Below are positions 8,401 through 16,011 of a stretch of DNA of 64,000 nt, piece after piece. How positions within the stretch are numbered: position 1 is the first letter of the stretch; each line of letters opens with the position of its first letter. The notes below the pieces were generated by a model. The model did no database searches, had not been told where the DNA came from, and saw only the letters and a list, made by a program, of their open reading frames with translations. Source of the stretch: Methylophaga sp. UBA3192 (GTDB lineage Bacteria; Pseudomonadota; Gammaproteobacteria; Nitrosococcales; Methylophagaceae); contig DEXE01000003.1 in assembly GCA_002363955.1 (NCBI GenBank), forward strand, positions 367,062 to 431,061, given 5' to 3'. The position numbers and the translations under genes are program-made.

Positions 8401-9113
8401 AAGCACGCGCCGTAATTGGTCTGTTTCCTGCCAATAGTGTCGGCGATGACGATATTGAAATCTATACAGATGACAGCCGTCAGCAAGTATTGATGAAATT
8501 GCACTCTTTGCGCCAGCAAGCTGAAAAACCACCAGGTCGACCTAATGCCGCATTGGCAGATTTCCTCGCACCAAAAGATAGTGGCGTTGAGGATTATATC
8601 GGTGCGTTTGCTGTCACCGCTGGTATTGGCATTGACGAACATATTGAACGTTTTGAAGAAGATCATGATGACTATCACAGCATCATGTTGAAAGCGCTGG
8701 CCGATCGTCTGGCTGAAGCCTTTGCCGAGCGAATGCATGAGCGGGTTCGCAAGGAATTCTGGGGCTACAAGAAAGATGAACAACTGGACAATGAAGATCT
8801 GATTGATGAGAAGTATCAGGGTATACGTCCGGCCCCTGGTTACCCCGCCTGCCCGGATCATACTGAAAAAGGTCTGTTGTGGGATTTACTGGATGTGGAA
8901 AAACGTATCGGCATGACGCTGACCGAAAGTTTTGCCATGTTACCTACAGCAGCAGTCAGCGGCTTTTATTTTGCTCACCCCGAATCACGTTATTTCGGAT
9001 TAGGCAAAATCAGCGAAGATCAGGTCAAGGATTATGCGAAGCGTAAAAACTGGACACTGGATTATGCCGAGCGCTGGTTAGCACCGGCGTTATCCTATGA
9101 TGGGGATGACTGA
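5415..9113 (+). CDS. metH: Cobalamin-dependent methionine synthase
   Basis: MetH (1232 aa; E. coli 1227) moves the methyl group of 5-methyl-tetrahydrofolate to homocysteine through methylcobalamin. The homocysteine domain has zinc ligands at Cys247 and Cys310-Cys311 (GGCCGTT). A pterin-binding domain follows (about 350-610), then the cobalamin cap and B12 domain with GDVHDIGKNIVG (His760 is the cobalt ligand), and the AdoMet reactivation domain (RPAPGYPACPDHTEK, about residue 1137). The start is TTG 5415: an in-frame TAA at 5391 rules out anything longer, no ATG lies near the N-terminal family start, and AGGA sits about 8 nt upstream. The rare start may limit expression. All key residues are present. 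Confidence 0.97.
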   Translation: MTTASHQIRSLLEHKILVLDGGMGTMLQSYKLSEADFRGERFANHPCDVKGNNDLLSLTQPQIIRDIHRAYFEAGADIVETNTFNGTSIAMADYQMEDLVYELNKVSAQLAREVADEFTASNPDKPRFVTGVLGPTNRTASISPDVNNPGFRNVNFDQLVEAYLEAIRGLVDGGSDLLLVETVFDTLNAKAAVFAIEQYFEQHDVHLPVMISGTITDASGRTLSGQTAEAFWNSLSHVQPLSIGLNCALGAEQLRQYVEELSNISTSYVSAHPNAGLPNEFGEYDESPEAMAIHIREWAESGFLNIIGGCCGTTPAHIKAIAEAVEGVKPRQRVENKHYCRLSGLEPLTITPESLFVNIGERTNVTGSLRFAKLIKEGDYDTALEVARQQVENGAQIIDINMDEGMLDSQDAMVTFLNLVAAEPDISRVPIMIDSSKWEIIEAGLKCIQGKGIVNSISLKEGEEKFIEQAKLVRRYGAAVIVMAFDEDGQADTRERKREICTRSYEILTEKVHFPAEDIIFDPNIFAVATGIDEHNNYAVDFIEATRDIKQSLPHAMISGGVSNVSFSFRGNNPVREAIHAVFLYHTIKAGMDMGIVNAGQLAIYDDLPEELRERVEDVILNRRNDATDRLLEIADKYKGDGSVEKKEDLEWRSLPVVKRLEYALVKGIADFVEEDTELARQEYAKPLEVIEGPLMDGMNVVGDLFGEGKMFLPQVVKSARVMKKAVAYLMPFIELEKDDSTVSSSNGKILMATVKGDVHDIGKNIVGVVLQCNNFEIIDLGVMVPAATILETARKENVDIIGLSGLITPSLEEMAHMAKEMERLGFEIPLMIGGATTSLIHTAVKIDPNYHGPVIYVKDASRAVGVAQNLVSKITRDDFVGKIKTDYQAKRDQHKGRKSTRRLLTLKQARANKTKIDWPAYQAVKPSQTGIQVFDDYPLQELVERIDWTPFFQSWELAGRYPRILTDEIVGEHATHLFEDAKKMLKQIVDEKWLKARAVIGLFPANSVGDDDIEIYTDDSRQQVLMKLHSLRQQAEKPPGRPNAALADFLAPKDSGVEDYIGAFAVTAGIGIDEHIERFEEDHDDYHSIMLKALADRLAEAFAERMHERVRKEFWGYKKDEQLDNEDLIDEKYQGIRPAPGYPACPDHTEKGLLWDLLDVEKRIGMTLTESFAMLPTAAVSGFYFAHPESRYFGLGKISEDQVKDYAKRKNWTLDYAERWLAPALSYDGDD

Positions 9114-9181
9114 TGTCGGAAATCCACTATTGTTCTATGAACTTTGTAGTCGACTATCTATAAGAAAGGGGAGAGTTTGCT

Positions 9182-9385
9182 ATGAATGAAGACATCGTAG
9201 ATTTACAAACCCGTATGGCGTTTCAGGATGGGGTTATCGAACAGCTGAACCAGGTGGTTACTGATCAGCAACAACAAATTGATCGATTGGAACGTCGTCT
9301 GGAAAAACTGCTTGGTCAGGTGGAAGCGTTGCAAGCCGATCAATTAGTGCAACAAGCGGATGAGCCACCGCCACCTCATTATTAA
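9182..9385 (+). CDS. slyX: SlyX family protein
   Basis: A 67-residue coiled-coil protein with the SlyX hallmarks: ETR/LQTRMAFQD at the N-terminus, a heptad-rich centre (QQQQIDRLERRLEKLL), and the characteristic Pro-rich end PPPPHY. It is preceded by AAAGGGGAG. SlyX function is not established; it is widespread in gammaproteobacteria. It lies 68 nt after metH and 15 nt before tmcA on the same strand, so cotranscription is plausible. Confidence 0.85.
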   Translation: MNEDIVDLQTRMAFQDGVIEQLNQVVTDQQQQIDRLERRLEKLLGQVEALQADQLVQQADEPPPPHY

Positions 9386-9400
9386 TTCAGCCCCGCACTC

Positions 9401-11431
9401 ATGAAATTGAACAGGCCGCCAAGACGATGTTTACTGGTAAAGGGGGAGTGGGAACTATGCCATCAGACGGCAGAAGCCTTGCTGGCTGTATGGGGGGCAG
9501 CAACACATATCTGGCTCACGGATTCCTCACAAGTATCTGCCGATAAATATCTGCAAAAACAGGCCCGTCAATTTCTCGGCCGTGAATTTGATGTGGTGGT
9601 TTTTGATGCACTGCAGGAGTTTAATGCAGACAGTTTTGCCGCTATTGTTGGTACCATCCGTGCTGGCGGTATCCTGCTCATTCTGTTGCCAGAAAAAAAT
9701 TTGGCCTCCAACTGGTATCAACGTTTTGAGCTGATTGTAGATCGTTATCTTGTGGAGTTTGCCGATTTTCATCAGTGGCTTCCCGGCCAGCTTTTGCCAT
9801 CGGATTTTCGCCCCGAAAAATCGACAGAAACAAAATTTAAGCTGACAGCAGATCAACAAAATGCATTAAGTCTGGTGCATAAAACGGCATTTGGGCATCG
9901 TCGGCGTCCCTTATTAATTACTTCCGACAGAGGACGCGGGAAAACCGCTTTGCTCGGTGTGGCGGCGGCGGAATTAATACGCCAGGGTAAACAGAAAATC
10001 ATCGTGACCGCACCCGGTTATGCGAGTGTCGATACCTTGTTTAAACATGCCAGCAGTGAATTAATCGATGCCCAATTAGGGCACGGACAATTATTTTGGA
10101 ATGGCTGTGAAATTCAGTTTGTCGCACCTGATGCGTTACTTGAAAATGAGCTGGAAGCAGATGTGCTGCTGGTGGACGAGGCCGCCGCATTGACCTTGCC
10201 GATGCTTAAACAGATGTTACAGCGTTATTCACGCATCATTTTTGCGACGACTTTACATGGATATGAAGGCAGTGGGCGCGGCTTTAAACTGCAGTTTCAA
10301 CAAATCCTCGATCTGCATACGCCCGACTGGCGACAGATTGAATTAACCCAACCGGTACGCTGGAATCCGGGAGATGCATTGGAACAGTTCAGTTTTGAAT
10401 TATGTTTACTGGATGCTGAGCCGGTTGCCAAAGAATTAATTGTTGATCTCCAGATAAATCAGCTGCAGGTGAAAAAGCTGAGTGCCGATGCGTTATTACA
10501 GGACGAAGCCCTATTAAGACAGTGCTTTGGTTTGATGGTCACGGCACATTATCGAACCCGACCATCCGATCTGCAAATGCTATTGGATCGTGATGATATG
10601 TGGTTGTTGGGTGTGTTTAATCAACAGCAACTGGTTGCTACTGTCTGGTTGGTTGCCGAAGGTCCTATTAACCCAAGGTTGGCGGCGGCGGTATTTGCCG
10701 GAGAGCGTCGGCTGAACGGGCACCTGTTGCCACAAACGCTGCTGGCGCATTCCGGGATTAGTATCGCCGGAGAATATCATTATCAAAGGATAGTACGTAT
10801 TGCAGTGCATCCAGCACTCCAAAATCGAGGGATCGGACACTATTTATTAAATACCGTGATCAGTCATTTACCTGAAAACACCGATATTGTGGGTTGCAGT
10901 TTTGCAGCCAGTGAATCTTTAGTGCGATTTTGGCAAAACAGCGATTATGGTCTGCTGCGTGTGGGAGCCCATAGCGATCATATCAGTGGTCGACATGCCG
11001 TAATTCTGGCAAAACCAATCAGCCCTGCCGGGAAAATGTTGATTGAACAGACCCAGCAACGGCTGATTGAGCAATGGCCGGATTTATTGCTCAGCCAACT
11101 TTCTCACCTGGAAGCAGGCTTAATTCCATTATTAACGCAGATGCTGCCGCAATCCGAACTTCCATTAACAGTGGTGGACGAAGAGGAGATAACGGCATTT
11201 GCTTTCCAAAAGCGTCATTATGATGCCTGCCAGATAGCCATCCGCAAGTTTGTTGTAAATTGTGTCAAGCAGCAGAGATTTTTATCTATGCCGACAATTT
11301 TGCAATCAATTTGTTTGGTTTTTGTACTGCAGCAGCAACCAATACCTGTCGTCTGCAGGCAATTAAACCTGAAAGGTAAACAGGAACTGCTTGGGCAGTT
11401 GCGGGAAGCGGTCAGAATTTTATTATTGTGA
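9401..11431 (+). CDS. tmcA: tRNA(Met) cytidine acetyltransferase TmcA
   Basis: TmcA (676 aa; E. coli 671) forms N4-acetylcytidine at the wobble position of elongator tRNA-Met, using acetyl-CoA and ATP. In order there are an N-terminal DUF1726 domain, a RecD-like helicase module with Walker A TSDRGRGKTALLG at about 174-186 and Walker B VLLVDEAAALTLP, a GNAT acetyltransferase domain with the acetyl-CoA loop AVHPALQNRGIGHYLL, and a helical C-terminal tRNA-binding tail. The modification reads AUG accurately. The 3' end overlaps the convergent Rieske gene by 9 nt. No truncation is seen. Confidence 0.95.
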   Translation: MKLNRPPRRCLLVKGEWELCHQTAEALLAVWGAATHIWLTDSSQVSADKYLQKQARQFLGREFDVVVFDALQEFNADSFAAIVGTIRAGGILLILLPEKNLASNWYQRFELIVDRYLVEFADFHQWLPGQLLPSDFRPEKSTETKFKLTADQQNALSLVHKTAFGHRRRPLLITSDRGRGKTALLGVAAAELIRQGKQKIIVTAPGYASVDTLFKHASSELIDAQLGHGQLFWNGCEIQFVAPDALLENELEADVLLVDEAAALTLPMLKQMLQRYSRIIFATTLHGYEGSGRGFKLQFQQILDLHTPDWRQIELTQPVRWNPGDALEQFSFELCLLDAEPVAKELIVDLQINQLQVKKLSADALLQDEALLRQCFGLMVTAHYRTRPSDLQMLLDRDDMWLLGVFNQQQLVATVWLVAEGPINPRLAAAVFAGERRLNGHLLPQTLLAHSGISIAGEYHYQRIVRIAVHPALQNRGIGHYLLNTVISHLPENTDIVGCSFAASESLVRFWQNSDYGLLRVGAHSDHISGRHAVILAKPISPAGKMLIEQTQQRLIEQWPDLLLSQLSHLEAGLIPLLTQMLPQSELPLTVVDEEEITAFAFQKRHYDACQIAIRKFVVNCVKQQRFLSMPTILQSICLVFVLQQQPIPVVCRQLNLKGKQELLGQLREAVRILLL

Positions 11432-11761
11432 GACCAGATATAAGTTATTTAACTCATCTACTTCTGTCTGCAGGGCTGTCAGACTCTGTCCGCGGCATGG
11501 GCCAGAAATACAATACCCTTCTTCCAGCGTAAATAATGCCCCGTGAGTAGAACATTGGATATGTGTTTCTTCCACTGATAAAAATTTATCCGGTTGCCAG
11601 TTCAATGGGATTCCCAGATGCGGACAATGATTGAGATAAGCCCGGACATCTTTACCCTGGCGTATTACCAGGATATCCAGCTCTCCGTCTTCCAGTGCGA
11701 TCTGATAACCATAACTATGATGATCTTTCAGGTCTTTGATATGACATACAAATTTTTTCAT
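11423..11761 (-). CDS. Rieske [2Fe-2S] ferredoxin-type protein
   Basis: A 112-residue soluble protein consisting of one Rieske domain. The cluster ligands are Cys46/His48 (CPHLG) and Cys70/His73 (CSTHGALF), with the expected spacing, and the domain closes with GYCISGPCRGQSL. It resembles stand-alone NirD/ferredoxin-component proteins that pass electrons to an unidentified partner. It starts inside the stop codon of the upstream PfkB kinase (ATGA overlap), so the two are probably translated together. The partner enzyme cannot be told from context, and pairing with a sugar kinase is unusual. Confidence 0.85.
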   Translation of the reverse strand: MKKFVCHIKDLKDHHSYGYQIALEDGELDILVIRQGKDVRAYLNHCPHLGIPLNWQPDKFLSVEETHIQCSTHGALFTLEEGYCISGPCRGQSLTALQTEVDELNNLYLVSQ

Positions 11762-12621
11762 AACGATTTAACAAGATTTTCAAAACCATATTGTTGGCAT
11801 TTGTTGGCGGCCAACTGACTGGCAAATTGCAGACTGTCATTAAGCGACTTTTTTGCCAACAGACTATGGATCATGCCGGCATTAAAGGTGTCACCAGCTC
11901 CCAGACTGTCGACTGCCTTAGGAATTTTGGTCGCGGGGCAAAAAATCATCTGTGCATTGTGCCAGCCATACGCTCCCTCTGCACCCCAGGTGCAGGTTGC
12001 CGAATGTGCATGACAAAGATCATCAAACAAATCCTCAGCGAGACGATAACCTTTTGATTCAGCGTATGCTCTGGAGAAAAACAGCCAGTCAGCCATCCCG
12101 GATAAACTTTCGATACCGTCACGAGGTTTTTCAATTTCCAGGGATATCGGCACATTTGGTGAGTTTTGTCGGCAATGTTCGAGCATTTTTGCTAACTCTG
12201 TAACGTTACGACCTTCAAAGTGCAACCAGTCAAACAAGCTTAAATCGATTTTCTCAAATGTGGCAAAAGTTAGCTCAGGACAATCACGATGATGCACTAT
12301 GGTTCGGCTACCGTTCTGTCGATTCAGCGTAATATAAGATGTGGGCATTTTGCCTTGATTAAGACGAGGGCAAAACTGTGTATTAATCTGATAGCGATTG
12401 AGATCGGCTTCGATAATGTGCCCGTCAGCTTCATCAATTAATGTTGCCGCCAAATAATTCTTATGGCCCAGCTGACTCAACACGCAAAGGGTGTTGCTGG
12501 CATTACCACCCCGGCTCATGCGTTGTGACAATGCCCGAACTTCAGCATCTTCAGCCGGATAACTGGCAACTTCGTTGATAATATCCAGCGTGGCAATGCC
12601 GGTGGCCAGAATAACTGCCAT
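11758..12621 (-). CDS. PfkB-family sugar kinase (ketohexokinase-like)
   Basis: A 287-residue ribokinase-fold enzyme that phosphorylates a sugar or sugar-like alcohol with ATP. Family markers are the N-terminal substrate motif RGGNASNTLCVLSQLG and the C-terminal anion-hole/catalytic motif SLGAGDTFNAGMIHSL, where the Asp is the catalytic base. The overall sequence, including HFEGRNV and PISLEIEKPRDG, is closest to ketohexokinase-type members, so fructose or a related ketose is a reasonable guess, but specificity cannot be read from sequence alone. It lies 14 nt after adk and overlaps the Rieske gene by 4 nt, making one minus-strand transcription unit likely. Confidence 0.8.
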   Translation of the reverse strand: MAVILATGIATLDIINEVASYPAEDAEVRALSQRMSRGGNASNTLCVLSQLGHKNYLAATLIDEADGHIIEADLNRYQINTQFCPRLNQGKMPTSYITLNRQNGSRTIVHHRDCPELTFATFEKIDLSLFDWLHFEGRNVTELAKMLEHCRQNSPNVPISLEIEKPRDGIESLSGMADWLFFSRAYAESKGYRLAEDLFDDLCHAHSATCTWGAEGAYGWHNAQMIFCPATKIPKAVDSLGAGDTFNAGMIHSLLAKKSLNDSLQFASQLAANKCQQYGFENLVKSL

Positions 12622-12635
12622 CGTGCTAATACAAA

Positions 12636-13283
12636 TCAGATGTCGTCGAAAATGGCGCCAACTGCATCGGTAATCGCATCGATATCCCCGGTGCCTTTAA
12701 TCGTATGCAGTTTATTCTGTTGCTGATAAAAACCCACTAACGGTGCGGTTTGCTCTTCATAGACTTTCAGACGATTTTCGATAGTGGCTTCGTTGTCATC
12801 CTGGCGCTGAAATAACTCACCACCACAGTTATCACAGACACCTTCCTTAGCCGGTGGTGATAAATGCACGTTAAAAATGGCACCACAATCTTTACAGGTA
12901 CGACGGCCTGTTAATCGCTGCATCAGCTCTGTGAATGGCACATCAAGCAACACAACACCCTGCAGCGGCTGGCCCAGATCGCCAAGCATTTTATCTAACG
13001 CTTCGGCCTGAGCAATATTACGTGGGAAGCCATCGAGAATATAACCATTTCTGGCATCATCATGGGTCAGTCGTTCACGAATGAGCCCAATCACGATTTC
13101 ATCTGAAACCAGCGCACCGGCATCCATCGCAGATTTAGCCTGTTTACCTAATTCAGAACCTGCGGTGACTGCGGCACGCAGCAGATCACCAGTAGATATT
13201 TGCGGGATATTGAATTTTTTCGATAGAAAAACACCCTGGGTACCTTTACCGGAACCCGGCGCGCCAAGTAATACTGTTCTCAT
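12636..13283 (-). CDS. adk: Adenylate kinase
   Basis: Adk (215 aa) catalyses ATP + AMP to 2 ADP and is essential for adenine nucleotide balance. Visible are the P-loop GAPGSGKGTQG (7-17), the AMP-binding segment STGDLLRAA, DGFPRNIAQAEALD, and a LID of the zinc type with four cysteines at 130, 133, 150 and 153. E. coli Adk lacks this Cys4 LID. The start MRTVLLG at 13283 is chosen because AGAGG precedes it and the family begins there; the reading frame runs on for another 95 codons upstream without homology. It may have its own promoter at 13329-13356. Confidence 0.96.
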   Translation of the reverse strand: MRTVLLGAPGSGKGTQGVFLSKKFNIPQISTGDLLRAAVTAGSELGKQAKSAMDAGALVSDEIVIGLIRERLTHDDARNGYILDGFPRNIAQAEALDKMLGDLGQPLQGVVLLDVPFTELMQRLTGRRTCKDCGAIFNVHLSPPAKEGVCDNCGGELFQRQDDNEATIENRLKVYEEQTAPLVGFYQQQNKLHTIKGTGDIDAITDAVGAIFDDI

Positions 13284-13326
13284 GTTTGCCTCTTGCTTGT
13301 TTGTTTTCTGTTCGTATAAGTGAGTT

Positions 13327-14166
13327 TTATAATAAGTTTGCTGCCAGATGTTCCAATTGAATGGCAACTTTGCGGAGTATGGGGGGAATAACTTCCGGCT
13401 GTAACTCCAGTCTATCCCAGGCCACAGGATCCAGCGGCGGTACATGTTGATCACCGCTATGGCCAAATGGAACGGCACTGACCATAACATCGGCAACATG
13501 CACGATGCAGACTTCAGCCGCATAGCCCGAAGCCAGTGGATTATGGTGATGTCTGGCAACAAAACCAAGGGACTCAGGCAAACGCCATGCCTGAATTAAC
13601 GCTTCTCCTGCTTCGGTATGATCGAAACCAATCACCCGTTGCTCTGCCAGATGCAAGACCTCATGACCAAAGCGGGCACTTTTGATGGATTCAGCTGACA
13701 ATTCCGGCACGGATTGATATAAAACCAGGCTACCGATGTTATGCAGCAGTCCGGCAATCAGATACTGTTCACTTTGTTTGTGTCCAGCCGCTTCAGCTAA
13801 TAATTTGGCACAAATTGCACAGGCCAGACTATGGCGCCAGAAGATGTTCATTTCCATCAGCGTTTTGGGAATACCGCTGAATGCATTGACCACCGAAGTC
13901 GCCAGAACCAGATTGGTCAATTCACGGGTGCCAATAACGGTAATGGCGCGTGAAATCGTGTTGATTTGTGACGGAAAACCATAAAACGGACTGTTGACGA
14001 TCTTCAGTAGCCGTGTCGTTAATGCCGGATCCGTATTGATAACTTTACTGATGTCATCAATAGCACTATTGGGATCATGAATCAGTTCATCCAGCCGGGC
14101 ATAGGTGCTGGGCGGTGAGACCAGCTCAAGTGACTTATTAACCAGTGATTGAGGTGTCAGAGCCAT
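13327..14166 (-). CDS. HDOD domain protein
   Basis: A 279-residue protein made of one HDOD domain, a signalling relative of HD phosphodiesterases. It carries DPALTTRLLKIVNSPFYG, a standard HDOD entry motif, then RELTNLVLATSV, HSLACAICAKLLAEAAG and GLLHNIGSLVLY. The metal-binding HD pair is replaced by HN, which is typical of non-catalytic HDOD proteins. Such proteins act in c-di-GMP, motility or stress signalling, but the partner is unknown. Its start overlaps the 3' end of the 54-aa ORF by 10 nt, which indicates translational coupling in the sppA operon. Confidence 0.85.
   Translation of the reverse strand: MALTPQSLVNKSLELVSPPSTYARLDELIHDPNSAIDDISKVINTDPALTTRLLKIVNSPFYGFPSQINTISRAITVIGTRELTNLVLATSVVNAFSGIPKTLMEMNIFWRHSLACAICAKLLAEAAGHKQSEQYLIAGLLHNIGSLVLYQSVPELSAESIKSARFGHEVLHLAEQRVIGFDHTEAGEALIQAWRLPESLGFVARHHHNPLASGYAAEVCIVHVADVMVSAVPFGHSGDQHVPPLDPVAWDRLELQPEVIPPILRKVAIQLEHLAANLL
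13329..13356 (-). promoter_or_regulatory. Candidate sigma-70 promoter for adk
   Basis: On the minus strand TTGGAA (13351-13356) and TATTAT (13329-13334) are separated by 16 nt. The pair overlaps the 3' end of the HDOD gene and would start transcription about 40 nt before the adk ATG. The match is fair (4/6 and 5/6). Confidence 0.35.
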
Positions 14167-14321
14167 GATGATTCACTCGATTCATCAGGGGTTAACTTGT
14201 CCAGCGATGCTTCATTAAATAACAAAGCAATCAGTGGATGTTTCAGATCGGCGTAGCGGAATAATTCCTCGCGATCAGCCAGCGCTTTAGCCACTAATTC
14301 ATCATGATGTCCGGTATCCAT
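14157..14321 (-). CDS. Small conserved-context ORF between sppA and HDOD gene
   Basis: A 54-residue ORF, beginning MDTGHHDELVAKALADREEL and ending ESSWL. Its ATG overlaps the sppA stop by one base (TAATG), and its last 10 nt overlap the start of the HDOD gene, so all three frames are chained as in a translationally coupled operon. It is acidic and probably helical, with no cysteine, signal peptide or membrane segment. No family is recognised. The double overlap is the main evidence that it is real rather than spacer, since a non-coding gap would have no reason to be open from one gene's stop to the next gene's start. Confidence 0.6.
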   Translation of the reverse strand: MDTGHHDELVAKALADREELFRYADLKHPLIALLFNEASLDKLTPDESSESSWL

Positions 14322-15304
14322 TAGCGAAGATTCCAATATTGACTACTGATTAATGTTTCACTGATTTTCACGCCCAGACTACCAGCAAAACGATCCAGAT
14401 AACTCGGGCGAGGTGTGTAATCAACAATTTCTTCGGCGCCAACGATATCTCTGGCCACCGTACTACTATTAGCCAGTCCATCAATCAGGCCGAGTTCAAG
14501 CGCCTGTTCGCCGGACCAGAACAATCCCGAGAAGATATCAGCATCGTTTTTCAAGCGCTCACCACGGCCGGTTTTGACCACATCAATAAATTGTTGATGA
14601 ATATTGTTGAGCATTTGATGGGCGTGCTCAACATCCTGTTCTTTAAGGGGCATAAACGGATCCAGGAAGGCTTTATTGTCGCCCGCGGTTAATGAGCGCC
14701 TCTCAACACCCAGTTTATCCATCGCTTCGGTAAAGCCAAAACTATCCATGCGAACCCCGATAGAACCGACAATACTGGCTTTATCAGCGTAAATTTCATC
14801 AGCCGCCACCGCAATATAATACCCGCCTGATGCACAGACATCCTGAATCACGGCATAAACCGGAAAGTCGGGACGTGTCGTACGTAAACGGGTAATTTCA
14901 TCATTGATGACGCCGGATTGAACCGGACTGCCGCCTGGCGTGTTCATGCGAATAATCAAACCTTTGGCCTGTGGACTCTCAAATGCATCACGAATACCCG
15001 TTACAACACGATCTGCACTGGCTTCTGTCTCTGGCGCGATCACGCCGTTTACTTCAACCAATGCGGTGTGGGGGCCGGAGGGTAGGTTGCTTCCACCAAA
15101 CGGTCTCGTCATTAGAAATATTGCAACAAGATAAAGCAGTATCAGGAATTTGAATACATATCCCCAGCGGCGTGAGGCGCGTTGCTCTTTTATGGCAGCA
15201 AAAGCGAGGTCTTGTAAGATTTTACGTTCCCATTGGTCATTTTGTGCTGCAGCACTCTGTGAATCTTGTTTGTGTTCCGGTGGGAAGTCGCCAAAAGTTG
15301 CCAT
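14321..15304 (-). CDS. sppA: Signal peptide peptidase SppA (short form)
   Basis: A 327-residue S49 protease anchored by one N-terminal membrane segment (about 49-66, YVFKFLILLYLVAIFLM). It degrades leftover signal peptides in the inner membrane with its active site on the periplasmic side. The Ser/Lys dyad is visible: Ser159 in CASGGYY and Lys211 in GDNKAFLDP, 52 residues apart as in the Bacillus enzyme. NTPGGSPVQSG forms the oxyanion part. It is the short single-domain type, half the length of E. coli SppA. It probably leads the sppA-ORF54-HDOD unit. Confidence 0.92.
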   Translation of the reverse strand: MATFGDFPPEHKQDSQSAAAQNDQWERKILQDLAFAAIKEQRASRRWGYVFKFLILLYLVAIFLMTRPFGGSNLPSGPHTALVEVNGVIAPETEASADRVVTGIRDAFESPQAKGLIIRMNTPGGSPVQSGVINDEITRLRTTRPDFPVYAVIQDVCASGGYYIAVAADEIYADKASIVGSIGVRMDSFGFTEAMDKLGVERRSLTAGDNKAFLDPFMPLKEQDVEHAHQMLNNIHQQFIDVVKTGRGERLKNDADIFSGLFWSGEQALELGLIDGLANSSTVARDIVGAEEIVDYTPRPSYLDRFAGSLGVKISETLISSQYWNLR

Positions 15305-15348
15305 TGTGTTTCATCCTGAACAATTAAAGTTAGTGGGTCACATCATAA

Positions 15349-16011
15349 TCAAAACCGTTGGTTGTTGCCATGCAACCATTCATCCAATGCAAATAAGTCA
15401 TCCACAATATGAAATGGCTTACAGGCTTGTAAACGATCCAAAGCATGCGCGCCGTGTGTTACAGCAACACTTTTCGCCCCGGCATTATGTGCCATAAGCA
15501 GATCAAATTCTGTATCGCCAATCATCATCGTGGAGTCTGCTTCAACACCACAGAAGCTTATCAACTCTTCAAGCATTTGCGGATGCGGTTTGGAATGGCA
15601 CTCATCAGCACAGCGGGTAGCGGTAAATAAATCAGCCAAACCGGTAGCAGCAAGAACTTTGTCCAGACCCCGACGACCTTTACCTGTCGCGACACCAAGG
15701 AAAATATTCTGATCAGCCAATTTATGCAATAACTCAACGGCATTATCAAACATTGGCAATTCATGCGGATGGTTCAGCCAGATTTCCCGATACGCCATGG
15801 CTAGTTGCTTAATATCGGCATCGGTGCTGTTCGGATAGAGTGTGCGGACGGCTTCGGGTAATCCCAAACCAATAATCTGGCTGATGGCGTTATCGGTTAA
15901 TGGGGACAATTGCAACTTGTGAATAGCCTCCCGCATGCAGAATACGATATGGCCGGTGGAATCCATCAGGGTGCCATCCCAGTCGAAAACGATCATTTGA
16001 TATTGACTCAT
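15349..16011 (-). CDS. HAD-IA family phosphatase
   Basis: A 220-residue HAD hydrolase of the phosphoglycolate phosphatase type. It has motif I DWDGTLMDS (Asp10 nucleophile, Asp12 acid), motif II VATGK, motif III Lys in SKPHPQML, and motif IV MIGDTEFDLLMA. A helical cap follows motif I. The substrate is not known; the same gene sits beside rluC in other gammaproteobacteria, where it is annotated only as a HAD phosphatase. Its start overlaps the rluC stop by 4 nt (ATGA), so the two are coupled. Confidence 0.88.
   Translation of the reverse strand: MSQYQMIVFDWDGTLMDSTGHIVFCMREAIHKLQLSPLTDNAISQIIGLGLPEAVRTLYPNSTDADIKQLAMAYREIWLNHPHELPMFDNAVELLHKLADQNIFLGVATGKGRRGLDKVLAATGLADLFTATRCADECHSKPHPQMLEELISFCGVEADSTMMIGDTEFDLLMAHNAGAKSVAVTHGAHALDRLQACKPFHIVDDLFALDEWLHGNNQRF

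Noticed and set aside
13284..13568. 95-codon N-terminal extension of adk
   Set aside because: It overlaps the HDOD gene, has no similarity to adenylate kinase, and a good ribosome-binding site lies directly before the internal ATG.
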